Shown here one piece after another: positions 16,435 to 25,232 of a stretch of 64,000 nucleotides of DNA (position 1 is its first letter; every line of letters starts with the position of its first letter). The stretch comes from an uncultured Eubacteriales bacterium (lineage in GTDB: Bacteria > Bacillota > Clostridia > Oscillospirales > Butyricicoccaceae). The position numbers and the translations under genes were made by a program. The stretch is taken from the NCBI GenBank assembly GCA_934395135.1, contig CAKRRK010000006.1, positions 1 to 64,000 of the forward strand, written 5' to 3'. The notes below the pieces were generated by a model, which saw only the letters and a program-made list of their open reading frames with translations, had not been told where the DNA came from and did not search any database.

Positions 16435-17550
16435 GTGCAGCGGATTTTACATTATTTCAAACATACCGATTTATATTTGCTGTTTCTTTCTGTGGCGGCC
16501 TCCGGATACGGACTGGTTCTCATCCACAGCGCCACGGCCTCTTATGCCACGGGACGGTTTGTCAAAGTCCAGGCAGCCTGCCTTGTCATCGGGCTGGTGG
16601 GGTTTGTGATCGCGTCTTTGATTGATTTGGAAAAATTTCGGCGGTTCTGGAAATGGATCTTCTTGTTGAATCTGCTGCTGCAATTGTCCCTGTTTGTGTT
16701 TGGCGTGGAAGACGGCGGCAACCGCAGCTGGATCCGGTTTGACAGCATAGGCATTCCCATTGGCATTCAGCCGGCAGAAATCGGCAAGCTGCTGTTTATT
16801 TTCACCTTTGCCCGGCATCTGACCCGGGTACGGGGGCATATCAACGAGGTAAAAACTCTGCTGGGCCTGGGGCTGCACCTGGGGGTTATGGTAGGGGTGA
16901 TTCTGGCGTCTTCCTCGGATATGGGCATGGCGCTGGCGTATGTATTTATCTGCGTGTTTATGGTGTTTGCTGCGGGCGTTTCGATAAAATGGGTATTCGG
17001 CGCCTTGGGGGCTGTGGTGCTGGCCGTGCCGCTGCTTTGGAATTTCGTGTTGGAAAAATTTCAGAAAAACCGAATTTTGGTGTTATTTGACCCGGAAATT
17101 GACCCGGATACCGCGTATCAGACCATACAGAGCAAAATTGCTATCGGCGCCGGCGGGCTGACCGGAGAAGGGTATATGAATGGCCGGCAAGTGCAGTACG
17201 GTTCCCTGCCGGCCAAGCATACGGACTTTATTTTTTCCGTGGGTGCGGAGGAGTTTGGCATGGTGGGCGCGGCGGCGATTCTTCTGGTGCTCAGTCTTAT
17301 TATTCTGCGCCTGCTGTACATCAGCTACAAGGCGGATACGCCCTTTTCCTCTTTGCTGTGCGTGGGCATCTGCGGCATGTTTTTGTACCAAACCTTTGAG
17401 AACATCCTGATGTGCGTGGGGCTGTGTCCGGTGATGGGGCTTACCCTGCCGTTTTTCAGCTATGGCGGCACGTCCCTTGTTACCATGTTCCTGGCGGTGG
17501 GCATTGCGGCGGGGGTGCGGATGCGGGAAAAACCCAGCTGGCTGAAATAG
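16435..17550 (+). CDS. rodA: SEDS-family peptidoglycan glycosyltransferase RodA/FtsW
   Basis: Polytopic membrane enzyme (about ten segments, 371 residues) that polymerises lipid II with a partner class B PBP. SEDS signatures include GGNRSWI, IQPAEIGKLLFI, the GEGYMNGRQVQYGSLPAKHTDFIFSVGAEEFGMVG block with its acidic residues, and the C-terminal LPFFSYGGTSLVTMF. RodA is preferred to FtsW because it stands outside any mur/fts cluster, but the distinction is not firm. It begins with GTG, preceded by GGAAAGGCGG, and ends at a hairpin terminator facing the D,D-carboxypeptidase. Confidence 0.9.
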   Translation: MQRILHYFKHTDLYLLFLSVAASGYGLVLIHSATASYATGRFVKVQAACLVIGLVGFVIASLIDLEKFRRFWKWIFLLNLLLQLSLFVFGVEDGGNRSWIRFDSIGIPIGIQPAEIGKLLFIFTFARHLTRVRGHINEVKTLLGLGLHLGVMVGVILASSSDMGMALAYVFICVFMVFAAGVSIKWVFGALGAVVLAVPLLWNFVLEKFQKNRILVLFDPEIDPDTAYQTIQSKIAIGAGGLTGEGYMNGRQVQYGSLPAKHTDFIFSVGAEEFGMVGAAAILLVLSLIILRLLYISYKADTPFSSLLCVGICGMFLYQTFENILMCVGLCPVMGLTLPFFSYGGTSLVTMFLAVGIAAGVRMREKPSWLK

Positions 17551-17560
17551 CCGAAACAGA

Positions 17561-17599
17561 AAAAAGACTCCGGGAAGTCAAACTTCCCGGAGTCTTTTT
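17561..17599. terminator. Bidirectional terminator between rodA and the carboxypeptidase
   Basis: AAAAAGACTCCGGGAAGT pairs perfectly with ACTTCCCGGAGTCTTTTT around a CAA loop. It can end both converging transcripts. Confidence 0.88.
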
Positions 17600-17731
17600 G
17601 TGCCAAAATGTGTTGAACGGTCCGGCGATAGAAACCGTAGGGACCGGCGGGAACCGGACGGTCTTCCGGCAGCTTGCATACGGCGAAAGGAATGTTCAGA
17701 AATTCCAGCTGTAGACAAAGCCTCCCTCGGT

Positions 17732-19072
17732 CTATCGGCCCCGGCGGCGGGCGCGGTTGGGGCTGTCGTAGCGGCTGCGGTATCGCCGGGATCTGCGGCT
17801 ATGCCGCCGCCGGGCGCGGTTTATCCCCCGAACAACAAACAGAAGAAGGATAAGGGCGGCCACGCAGGACAAAACCAGCAGAAAATATTTGGAACGGCAG
17901 AACGTTTCCAGCTTGTCCGCGTAATACAGTACTTTGGAGAGGGAAACATCCGTAGTCGCCACAAGATCCACGGTGCCGTATACCGTATCTCCCTGGGAAA
18001 CCGTCAGTGTGCCAATCACGTCGCCTTTTTTTACCGGCGCGTCGATGGATTCCGGGATGTGTTTGGAAAACGTCAGGCTGTCCGGCTGGATATCGTTGGG
18101 AACCAAGCCGGAAACCGGGCCGGCAGAAGCCAGAACCACATAATCCTTTTCCGAAGAAAGGCGCACGTCGATTTCCGCGATGTTGTCGCCGGAAGCCACC
18201 AAGGTCTGGTAATCAAAGTTGTCAAATCCCCAGTCAAACAGTTTGATGGTTTCGGTGAAACTTTTTGCCGCTTCGCCGTTTTCCCCCGCCTCGCACCCCA
18301 GTACAACGGAAATCAGGGAAGAATCCTTTTTTTCCGCGGCGCTGACAAAGCAGTAGCCTGCCGGCGTGGTGTGGCCGGTTTTGATGCCGTTGCAATAGGT
18401 ATAATAGGTAGGGTCGGACCGGCGCAGAATCAGCTGGTTTGTGGTATAAACCTTTCGCTCCGCCTGCAAATTGGATGCGGGAAGGGTTTTTTGCGCGGTG
18501 TTTGCAATGTCGCAGAAAGTTTCGTCTGTCATGGCCTGTTTGGCGATGCGATACAGATCGTAAGCACAGGTATAATGGTTGTCGTCATGCAGCCCGTTGG
18601 GATTTGCAAAATGGGTGTTCACACAGCCGAGTTCTTTGGCCCGCTGGTTCATAAGCTCCACAAAGGCCTCTGTGGAGCCGGAGACATACCGGGCCAGGGC
18701 GTTGGCCGCTTCGTTGCCCGAGGGCAGCATCAGGCCGTAAAGCAGGGTTTCCACGGTAACCTCTTCTGAAACTTTCAGGCCGGCAGAACTGCTGGCGCTG
18801 GTAACGCCTGCGTAGTCGGCCTCCTCCATCGTAACAACGTCGGACAGGCTGCCGCGTTCCAGCACCAGCAGGGCGGTCATAATTTTTGTCGTGCTGGCGG
18901 GATACATTTTTTCACGGCTGTTTCGCTCGTACAGAATGGTGTCGCTCTTGGCATCCGCCAAAATTGCGGCACCGGCGTCGGCGCTGATGGGCGCGATGGC
19001 GTAAGCCGTGCCGGCAAACAGAAGCATACAGAGGAGAAGCAAGGCAGAAAGTCTTACGGTTAACAGTTTCAT
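17732..19072 (-). CDS. D-alanyl-D-alanine carboxypeptidase (DacF/PBP5-like)
   Basis: Penicillin-binding serine peptidase trimming pentapeptide stems. A signal peptide ends near AYA (about residue 25). Catalytic motifs are SxxK as STTK (near residue 60), SxN as SGN (near 120) and KTG in GIKTGHTTPAGYC (near 225). A C-terminal beta domain follows, then a membrane segment (YFLLVLSCVAALILLLFVV) and an unusual 30-residue Arg-rich tail. PBP5 proteins normally end in an amphipathic helix, so this true transmembrane anchor with a basic cytoplasmic tail is notable. Start 19072 fits GGGAGG spacing better than 19078. Sporulation-linked DacF is plausible given ylbJ nearby. Confidence 0.93.
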   Translation of the reverse strand: MKLLTVRLSALLLLCMLLFAGTAYAIAPISADAGAAILADAKSDTILYERNSREKMYPASTTKIMTALLVLERGSLSDVVTMEEADYAGVTSASSSAGLKVSEEVTVETLLYGLMLPSGNEAANALARYVSGSTEAFVELMNQRAKELGCVNTHFANPNGLHDDNHYTCAYDLYRIAKQAMTDETFCDIANTAQKTLPASNLQAERKVYTTNQLILRRSDPTYYTYCNGIKTGHTTPAGYCFVSAAEKKDSSLISVVLGCEAGENGEAAKSFTETIKLFDWGFDNFDYQTLVASGDNIAEIDVRLSSEKDYVVLASAGPVSGLVPNDIQPDSLTFSKHIPESIDAPVKKGDVIGTLTVSQGDTVYGTVDLVATTDVSLSKVLYYADKLETFCRSKYFLLVLSCVAALILLLFVVRGINRARRRHSRRSRRYRSRYDSPNRARRRGR

Positions 19073-19120
19073 AAACATCCTCCCGGGGAACAGAAATCAA
19101 GACAGGCTGGGCGGGCTTGG

Positions 19121-19351
19121 TTAGTCCGTCAGAGAAAAATCCTTTTGGGAAAAGCCGCCGCGGAGAACCGGCTTTTTCGGCGGGACGCGCTTGAACGGAT
19201 CGTATTGGAACGACCGGCAATGGTACGCGAGATCCACCACGCCGCATTTTTTGCACAGCGCCGTGCGGTCATCCAACTTGGTTCCCCGGGCGCAATAGGC
19301 GCAGCGAGGTTCCAGGTTCCGGCGGAACAGTGGTTGGTTTGCCAATGCCAT
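19121..19351 (-). CDS. Small Cys-rich protein, zinc-ribbon-like
   Basis: A 76-residue protein with two CxxC-type pairs, CAYC and CKKC (about residues 17-20 and 33-36), plus a later Cys in HCRSF, consistent with a zinc ribbon. The C-terminus is basic and ends in RSFQYDPFKRVPPKKPVLRGGF, a pattern I recall from conserved unnamed proteins of Oscillospirales. GGAGAG sits just before ATG 19351. It lies between the carboxypeptidase and ylbJ. Function unknown; nucleic-acid or protein binding is a guess from the ribbon. Confidence 0.75.
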   Translation of the reverse strand: MALANQPLFRRNLEPRCAYCARGTKLDDRTALCKKCGVVDLAYHCRSFQYDPFKRVPPKKPVLRGGFSQKDFSLTD

Positions 19352-19516
19352 CTCTCCTTTGTCAATGGTATGGCTTCATTATACTATACCCCTTGGGAAA
19401 AAACCATAGGTCAAGGAAAAAATTCATATTTTTCTGATAAAAAACGGGAAAATTAGGAAAAACCGCATAATTTATGGAAAATTTTCGAAAAACACAGGAA
19501 AAGGGATTCCAGTGTC

Positions 19517-20473
19517 TCAGGCAAAGAGAAAGGGACGGCATAAAACCGCCAGAACAAAGGCCAGCGCCGCATGCAGCGCCTTTCCACGGAGCATGGGCGC
19601 AAGACGCACCGGCGGCAATACGCCCGCAGTTTGGAAAAAGACGGACAGGCCGCCGAAGGAAAGAATGGCTGCGCACAGAGGGAAGGCAAAGGGAAGGGCG
19701 GGAGAAAGCAGATACAGCCCATTGGTCATTTCCAAGGCGCCCGTCACCGCAGCAAGTGCCTCCGGCCCGGAAAGAGGCGTGAGGGCGCCGACGCACCGGG
19801 ACAGCAGGGACAGTACACCGGTTTTTTGCAAAAGCGCCAGCACCACGGCAAAAAATGTGACAAAAGCTGTGATGGAGAGCGCGGAGGAAACGGCGTTTTG
19901 AATGCTGCCGGTGATGGCTTTGGCGGCCGGCGGGTCCGCCCGTTCTGCGGTTTGTCCGTGAAACGGGAGCAGCGGTTTTGCCCGGCACAGCACCATCCCG
20001 GTCATAAGGGCAGAGAGGATGTGGATGCCATACAGGACGGCGCCAGCCGGCACGCTGCCGAAAATCCCGACGCCGCAGACGGATATGGCAAAGGCGGGGC
20101 CTGTGTTGTTGCCGAAGGAAAGCAGACGTTCCGCTTCCGGCCGGGACGCCTGTCCGGTGCGCAAAAGTTCGGACAGGGTGACGGCGCAGACGGGATAGCC
20201 GCCGAGGAACCCCAGAAGCAGCGGTGTGGCGAGGGCGGGCCGCAGATGAAAAAGCTTTGTCATAAGAGGAGAAAAAAAGCGGCAGAAACCGTCCAGCCCA
20301 AAGGCGGTGCATAGTCCGGAAATGACAAAAAAAGGAAAAAGAGAAGGAATCACGCTGTTCAGGCACAGGTCAATGCCAAGTTTTGCAGCCGCTGCGGCGT
20401 CCTTGGAGCACACAGCGGTGAGAAGCAGGAAAAAAACAAGCACGGCTTTGCCGATGGTTCGTTTGGCGGGCAT
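19517..20473 (-). CDS. ylbJ: Sporulation integral membrane protein YlbJ-like
   Basis: A 318-residue polytopic protein with two gate/nucleoside-recognition-type halves. Typical family segments are SVIPSLFPFFVISGL near residue 45, LLGFLGGYPVCA, SFGNNTGPAFAIS and GALEMTNGLY. YlbJ in Bacillus is made in the mother cell under sigma-E and is needed for heat-resistant spores. Start 20473 (MPAKRTIGK) follows AAGGGGGTGG; a GTG at 20497 is an alternative. It is divergent from yqfC-yqfD, themselves sporulation genes. Confidence 0.85.
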   Translation of the reverse strand: MPAKRTIGKAVLVFFLLLTAVCSKDAAAAAKLGIDLCLNSVIPSLFPFFVISGLCTAFGLDGFCRFFSPLMTKLFHLRPALATPLLLGFLGGYPVCAVTLSELLRTGQASRPEAERLLSFGNNTGPAFAISVCGVGIFGSVPAGAVLYGIHILSALMTGMVLCRAKPLLPFHGQTAERADPPAAKAITGSIQNAVSSALSITAFVTFFAVVLALLQKTGVLSLLSRCVGALTPLSGPEALAAVTGALEMTNGLYLLSPALPFAFPLCAAILSFGGLSVFFQTAGVLPPVRLAPMLRGKALHAALAFVLAVLCRPFLFA

Positions 20474-20568
20474 TTCTGTCGGCCACCCCCTTTCCACAAT
20501 AAAATATATTGACGCGCCGTTCTTTTAATGCGTAAACTACATAATATTTGTTAAAAGGAGTTTTGCTG

Positions 20569-20835
20569 ATGGACAAAGGTGTATCCTTAAACGAAAAAAT
20601 TAAAGCGGCGGCGGAGAACCGGGTCGCAGAATATCCCAGGACAGAGGTTTTCGGAAATTCCATGGTGCGCATCGAAGGGCACTGCGGCCTTGCCGCATAC
20701 GGCAGGGAGGAAATGAAAATCAACTGCGGGAAAATTTTTATCAAAGTCACCGGGACGGATCTGGAACTGCGGGCGATGAATCCGGAGGAACTGGCGATTT
20801 CGGGACGGATTGTGACGGTAGAATATGTGAACTGA
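20569..20835 (+). CDS. yqfC: Sporulation protein YqfC
   Basis: An 88-residue member of the YabP/YqfC family, seen from GNSMVRIEGHCGLAAYGREEMKINCGKIFIKVTGTDLEL and the conserved EELAISGRI end. YqfC and YqfD are sigma-E-dependent mother-cell proteins; YqfD resembles SpoIV-type stage proteins. ATG 20569 is chosen for AAAAGGAG eight bases upstream; an in-frame start 21 bases earlier has no ribosome site. It leads into yqfD after 13 bases. Confidence 0.92.
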   Translation: MDKGVSLNEKIKAAAENRVAEYPRTEVFGNSMVRIEGHCGLAAYGREEMKINCGKIFIKVTGTDLELRAMNPEELAISGRIVTVEYVN

Positions 20836-20848
20836 GCGGAGGACAGAC

Positions 20849-22063
20849 ATGATTTCGGAGTTTGTAAAGTTTTTGCGGGGCAATGTGCGGATTTGTATCC
20901 GGGGACCGTATTTGGAACGGTTTTTAAACATTTGTGCCGCGAACATGGTGGAACTTTCCGACATCCGGCGAACGGAGGTGGATGCATTGTGGGCCACGGT
21001 TCCGGCGGGACAGCTGCGGCAGGCCAGGGCCGCCGCGGAAAAGGCGCGGTGCGCACTGGAAGTGAAGCGCCGGCGCGGCGTGCCGTTTGTCCTGCGCCGC
21101 GGGGCAAAGCGGTATGGGCTGATACTGGGGGCCGCTGTGTTTTTTCTGACTGTCTATGCCGCGTCCGCGTATGTATGGTATATTGACATTGACGCACCGC
21201 CGGAGATTTCCCGCCGGGAGATTCGGCTGAATCTTGCGGAATTGGGCGTATACGAGGGGGCCAAGATACGGGATATTCATCCCAAGGATGTGCAGCTGCA
21301 AATGATGATGAAAATGGAAGATGTGGCGTTTTTTTCCGTGAACCTGTCCGGGAACCGGGCAGATGTGCAGGTGATTGCCCGGCGGGAAACGCCGCGGATG
21401 GAACAGGAGGAACTGGTTACCGACATCATTTCGGACAAAACCGGCGTAATTACCAAAATGGATGTGAAGGGAGGTACCGGTTTAAAAAAAGTAGGGGAAA
21501 CCGTGGAACGGGGAGAGAAGCTGGTGGACGCGCTGGTGTATCCGCTGAACGAAGAGGTGCCGCCGTTTCTCACCCATTCTATGGCGGATATTGAGGCCCG
21601 CACATGGTACCGGTTTAAGCGGGTACGGCCGCTAAACGGCTGGACCAAGGCGTATACCGGAGAGACAAAGCAGCGCTATGCTCTGCTTTGGGGCAAAAAA
21701 AGAATAAATTTGTTCCCAGGCAGTAGAATTGAAACCGGCTGTTGTGATAAAATAGAAGAAAAAATACAGTTTACTGTTTTCGGTGAAACCTTCACGCCAT
21801 TTTCTCTGGTAAAGCAGACCTATACCTATTATGAATTGGTTCCAAGCCGGCAGGAGGCGGCCGACATGGAGGAGGGAATCCGCCGGGGCGCGGCCGCACA
21901 TCTGCAGGGACGCATCCAGGGGACCATCACACAATTGACCGGCAGCGTGCAGGAGGAAGGAGAAAACGCCGCGGCATATTACCGCGCGGAATGCCTGGAG
22001 CGCATCGGCGTGCAGGTTTTGGACGGAGACAGAGAACCTGCAAAGGAGGAAACGGCAGAATAA
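20849..22063 (+). CDS. yqfD: Sporulation protein YqfD
   Basis: A 404-residue membrane protein: a soluble N-terminal domain, a membrane segment near residues 92-112 (YGLILGAAVFFLTVYAASAYVWYI) and a long extracytoplasmic region that begins with a POTRA-like stretch (IRLNLAELGVYEGAKIRDI). The family is restricted to spore formers and acts at stage IV. It is flanked by yqfC and phoH as in Bacillus and Clostridium. The next gene starts immediately after its stop codon. Confidence 0.93.
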   Translation: MISEFVKFLRGNVRICIRGPYLERFLNICAANMVELSDIRRTEVDALWATVPAGQLRQARAAAEKARCALEVKRRRGVPFVLRRGAKRYGLILGAAVFFLTVYAASAYVWYIDIDAPPEISRREIRLNLAELGVYEGAKIRDIHPKDVQLQMMMKMEDVAFFSVNLSGNRADVQVIARRETPRMEQEELVTDIISDKTGVITKMDVKGGTGLKKVGETVERGEKLVDALVYPLNEEVPPFLTHSMADIEARTWYRFKRVRPLNGWTKAYTGETKQRYALLWGKKRINLFPGSRIETGCCDKIEEKIQFTVFGETFTPFSLVKQTYTYYELVPSRQEAADMEEGIRRGAAAHLQGRIQGTITQLTGSVQEEGENAAAYYRAECLERIGVQVLDGDREPAKEETAE

Positions 22064-23041
22064 ATGACGGAAAAGGATATCAGGGTGGAAAGCATCGCGC
22101 TGATTATCAATGTGTTCGGCGCGTTTGATGAAAACATAAAGATTTTGGAAAAAGAACTTTCCGTTTCCGTAGTCAGCCGGGAAGACCAGCTCAAAATTAC
22201 GGGAGAGGAAGCGCAGGTGGATATGGCGGAACGGGCGCTTCGCACCCTGTTTCAGCTCAGTCTCCGGGGAGAGCAGATTGGCACCCAGACGGTGACCTAT
22301 GTCCTGTCCCTGGTGCGGGACGGCAAGGAACAGGAAGCGGCTTCCATCGGAAAGGATGTGCTCTGCATTACCGCCAAGGGAAAGCCCATTAAGGCCAAAA
22401 CCGTGGGCCAGCGGCAGTATGCGGAGGCCATTCGGGAAAATACGGTTACCCTGGGCGTGGGTCCTGCCGGCACCGGCAAAACGTATCTTGCCGTAGCGGC
22501 GGCGGTGACGGCGTTCCGGGAGAAAGCCGTGAACCGCATCATCCTGACCCGTCCGGCGGTGGAAGCGGGGGAAAAGCTGGGCTTTCTGCCCGGCGACCTG
22601 CAAAGCAAAGTGGATCCTTACCTGCGTCCGCTGTATGACGGCTTGTTTGACATGCTGGGGGCGGACAGTTATGCTCGCTATCTGGAACGGGGCAGCATTG
22701 AGGTGGCGCCACTTGCCTATATGCGGGGCAGAACTTTGGACGACAGCTTTATTATTTTGGACGAAGCCCAAAATACAACTCCGGAACAGATGAAAATGTT
22801 TTTGACCCGCATCGGCTTTCATTCCAAGGCTGTGGTCACCGGCGACATCACCCAGATTGACCTGCCGGACGGCAAAAGCAGCGGGCTGAAAGAGGCCCTG
22901 CGGGTGCTGCGGGATGTGGAAGGGATTGCCCAGTGTTTCCTGACGGACCGGGATGTGGTGCGCCATGAGTTGGTGCAGCGCATTGTCAAGGCGTATGACC
23001 GGTATGAACAAAGCAAATTACGAAAGAAGCCGAGAAAATAA
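22064..23041 (+). CDS. phoH: PhoH-family ATPase (YbeZ)
   Basis: P-loop ATPase/RNA-helicase-like protein. Walker A is GPAGTGKTYLA near residue 133 and the Walker B region is IILDEAQN near 225. A small N-terminal KH-like region precedes the ATPase domain. YbeZ acts with YbeY in rRNA maturation, and the gene overlaps ybeY by one base (TAATG), which supports that pairing. The 325-residue length is standard. Confidence 0.96.
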   Translation: MTEKDIRVESIALIINVFGAFDENIKILEKELSVSVVSREDQLKITGEEAQVDMAERALRTLFQLSLRGEQIGTQTVTYVLSLVRDGKEQEAASIGKDVLCITAKGKPIKAKTVGQRQYAEAIRENTVTLGVGPAGTGKTYLAVAAAVTAFREKAVNRIILTRPAVEAGEKLGFLPGDLQSKVDPYLRPLYDGLFDMLGADSYARYLERGSIEVAPLAYMRGRTLDDSFIILDEAQNTTPEQMKMFLTRIGFHSKAVVTGDITQIDLPDGKSSGLKEALRVLRDVEGIAQCFLTDRDVVRHELVQRIVKAYDRYEQSKLRKKPRK

Positions 23042-23529
23042 TGCATACGATAAACATTGCGGCCACCACGCCGCTGGAACAGCAGAAGGGCATTGCGGCG
23101 CAGATGCGCCGGTGCGCCGTCGCCGCCATCGAACGGGTGGGCGCCGCCCCGGACTGCTTTGTGGATATTACAATTACTGATAGCAATGAAATTAAAGAAA
23201 TCAACAAAGAGTATAGGAACAAAGAGCAGATAACGGACGTACTGTCCTTTCCCATGTTTGCGTTTTATAACGGCGCGCCCCAGGAACCGTTGGAGCGGGA
23301 TCCGGAAACCGGGCTTTTAAACCTGGGGGATATGGTTCTGTGCTACCAGCGCGCGGCGGAGCAGGCAGCGGAATACGGCCACAGCGTGGACCGGGAATGC
23401 GGTTTCCTGACGGTGCATTCCGTGCTGCATCTGTTGGGGTATGACCATGAGCGGGGCGAGGCGGACAGGCTTCGAATGCGGGCGCTGGAGGAAGAGATTT
23501 TAGGCGGCCTTGGGCTTGTGCGGGACTAA
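23041..23529 (+). CDS. ybeY: Endoribonuclease YbeY
   Basis: Metal-dependent RNase for 16S rRNA 3'-end maturation and ribosome quality control. The zinc motif is HSVLHLLGYDHERGEAD (H-x3-H-x5-H, near residue 121), with LNLGDMV and EINKEYRNKEQITDVLSF typical of the family. It is 162 residues long and starts within the phoH stop codon. Confidence 0.97.
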   Translation: MHTINIAATTPLEQQKGIAAQMRRCAVAAIERVGAAPDCFVDITITDSNEIKEINKEYRNKEQITDVLSFPMFAFYNGAPQEPLERDPETGLLNLGDMVLCYQRAAEQAAEYGHSVDRECGFLTVHSVLHLLGYDHERGEADRLRMRALEEEILGGLGLVRD

Positions 23530-23601
23530 CGCGCCGGCGGGTTGCAGACAAACAGCATGGGCCGCCGAACGAGGGCGGGCATGCAAGGGTTGAGGTGACA
23601 T

Positions 23602-24066
23602 ATGAGGGAAATTCAAAAGCTTTCCCATAGTTTTCGGTGGGCGGCGAGAGGCATTGGCCTTTGCGTGCGGTACGAGCGGAACTTCCGCATCCACACCGCG
23701 GCGGCGGCGTATGTGCTGGTCTTTGCCTTGGCGGCAGGCTTTTCCGCCGAGCGCATCGGCGTGCTCATGCTGTGTTTTGGCCTGATGCTGGGGGCGGAAA
23801 TGGTGAATACCGCGATAGAAATCCTTTGCGACAAGCAGGCCCATGGCTATGACAACACGGTGCGGGACGCCAAGGATATTGCGGCGGGGGCGGTGTTTGT
23901 GTGCGCTATGGCCTGCGTGGTAGTGGGAATTGTGTATTTTTTCAATCCCGCAACAATCCGGGCATGCTGGATGTTTTTTACGGGACATATTCCGGCTATG
24001 GTAATTTTGCTGGCGTCCATACCCTGCGCTGTCGTCTATATTTTTAAAATTGGGAGAAAGCCATGA
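23602..24066 (+). CDS. dgkA: Undecaprenol/diacylglycerol kinase DgkA-type
   Basis: Small integral membrane kinase with three or four membrane segments. The DgkA signature AEMVNTAIEILCDKQ (near residues 72-86) and RDAKDIAAGAV (near 94) carry the catalytic Glu and metal ligands. In Gram-positive bacteria this enzyme phosphorylates undecaprenol for wall synthesis. At 154 residues it is longer than the usual 120-130 because of an extra C-terminal hydrophobic stretch. It overlaps era by four bases (ATGA). Confidence 0.93.
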   Translation: MREIQKLSHSFRWAARGIGLCVRYERNFRIHTAAAAYVLVFALAAGFSAERIGVLMLCFGLMLGAEMVNTAIEILCDKQAHGYDNTVRDAKDIAAGAVFVCAMACVVVGIVYFFNPATIRACWMFFTGHIPAMVILLASIPCAVVYIFKIGRKP

Positions 24067-24962
24067 ACATACAGAAAAACGTAATTGTTTCGATGGTGGG
24101 CAAAGCTAACGTAGGCAAGTCCACTCTGACCAACCGTCTGGTGGGGAAAAAGGTGGCGATTGTATCGCCCAAACCCCAGACCACCCGGACAAGGATCACC
24201 GGCGTTGCCAACAGGGATGGCTGCCAGTTTGTATTTATGGACACGCCGGGGTATCACAAGCCGCGTTCCCGGCTGGGAGATTTTATGGTGAAGGTGACGA
24301 CGGATACCGTGGCGGAAGTGGACTGCGCCGCTCTGGTGGTGGAACCGGACCCAACAGTGCATCCGGCGGAAGAGGCTCTGCTGGATGCTATCCGGCGGGG
24401 AAAGGTCCCTGCCGTGCTGGTCATCAATAAAATAGATACGGTGCGGCGGGAACAGCTTTTGCCGGTGATTGCTGCCTATTCTGCACGGCACTCATTTGCG
24501 GCGGTGGTGCCGGTTTCCGGAAAAACCGGTGAAAATCTGGAGATACTGCTGGAGGAACTGGAAAAATTTGCCCTGGAGGGACCGCAGCTTTTTCCGGACG
24601 ATATGGTATCCGACCAGCCGGAGCGGCAGATGGTGGCGGAAATTATCCGGGAAAAGCTGCTTACACTGCTGGACCGGGAGGTGCCCCATGGCATCGCGGT
24701 GGAACTGATAAAAATGGAGCGGGAGGCAAACGGCGTGGTATCCGTTTCCGCCACGATCTACTGCGAAAAGAAAAGCCACAAGGGCATTATCATCGGCGGC
24801 GGCGGCGCCATGCTGAAAAGAACCGGACAGCTGGCCCGGGCGGATATAGAGGCCCTTGTAGGCGGGAAGGTTTATCTGGAATTGTGGGTTAAGGTAAAGG
24901 AAGGCTGGCGCAACAACACCTATCAGATGCGCAATTTTGGTTATGACGGGGACAATGCATAA
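24063..24962 (+). CDS. era: GTPase Era
   Basis: Ribosome-assembly GTPase that binds the 3' end of 16S rRNA. G1 is GKANVGKST, G3 DTPGYHKP and G4 NKID, followed by the C-terminal KH domain with GIIIGGGGAMLKRTG. The 299-residue length is normal. The ybeY-dgkA-era order is conserved in Firmicutes. Confidence 0.98.
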   Translation: MNIQKNVIVSMVGKANVGKSTLTNRLVGKKVAIVSPKPQTTRTRITGVANRDGCQFVFMDTPGYHKPRSRLGDFMVKVTTDTVAEVDCAALVVEPDPTVHPAEEALLDAIRRGKVPAVLVINKIDTVRREQLLPVIAAYSARHSFAAVVPVSGKTGENLEILLEELEKFALEGPQLFPDDMVSDQPERQMVAEIIREKLLTLLDREVPHGIAVELIKMEREANGVVSVSATIYCEKKSHKGIIIGGGGAMLKRTGQLARADIEALVGGKVYLELWVKVKEGWRNNTYQMRNFGYDGDNA

Positions 24963-24991
24963 ACAGCCGGCGCGGCCTCATCCGGCAAAGA

Positions 24992-25047
24992 CCGGAAGGA
25001 ACCGCCCCGCGCCATAGGTTCCGGGGCTGACTTCCGGCGGCTTTTTT
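24992..25047 (+). terminator. Terminator after era
   Basis: Outer stem CCGGAAG / CTTCCGG encloses GCCCCG / CGGGGC, followed by GGCTTTTTTG. It ends the yqfC-to-era transcript. Confidence 0.75.
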
Positions 25048-25232
25048 GCGGCCGCTTCGGGAAGAAAAGCCCGGGATCCGGCGGCCGGAAAAATCGCAGA
25101 ACACCAATATTTCCCATGAAAAAACGGAAACAAAGAGACGGAAAATAACGAAAAAAGGATAATTTTACAGAAAAATCCACCAAAAAGCGGGAAAAGCTTT
25201 CCAACATAAAACTTCTTTCTCCAAGGAAGACT

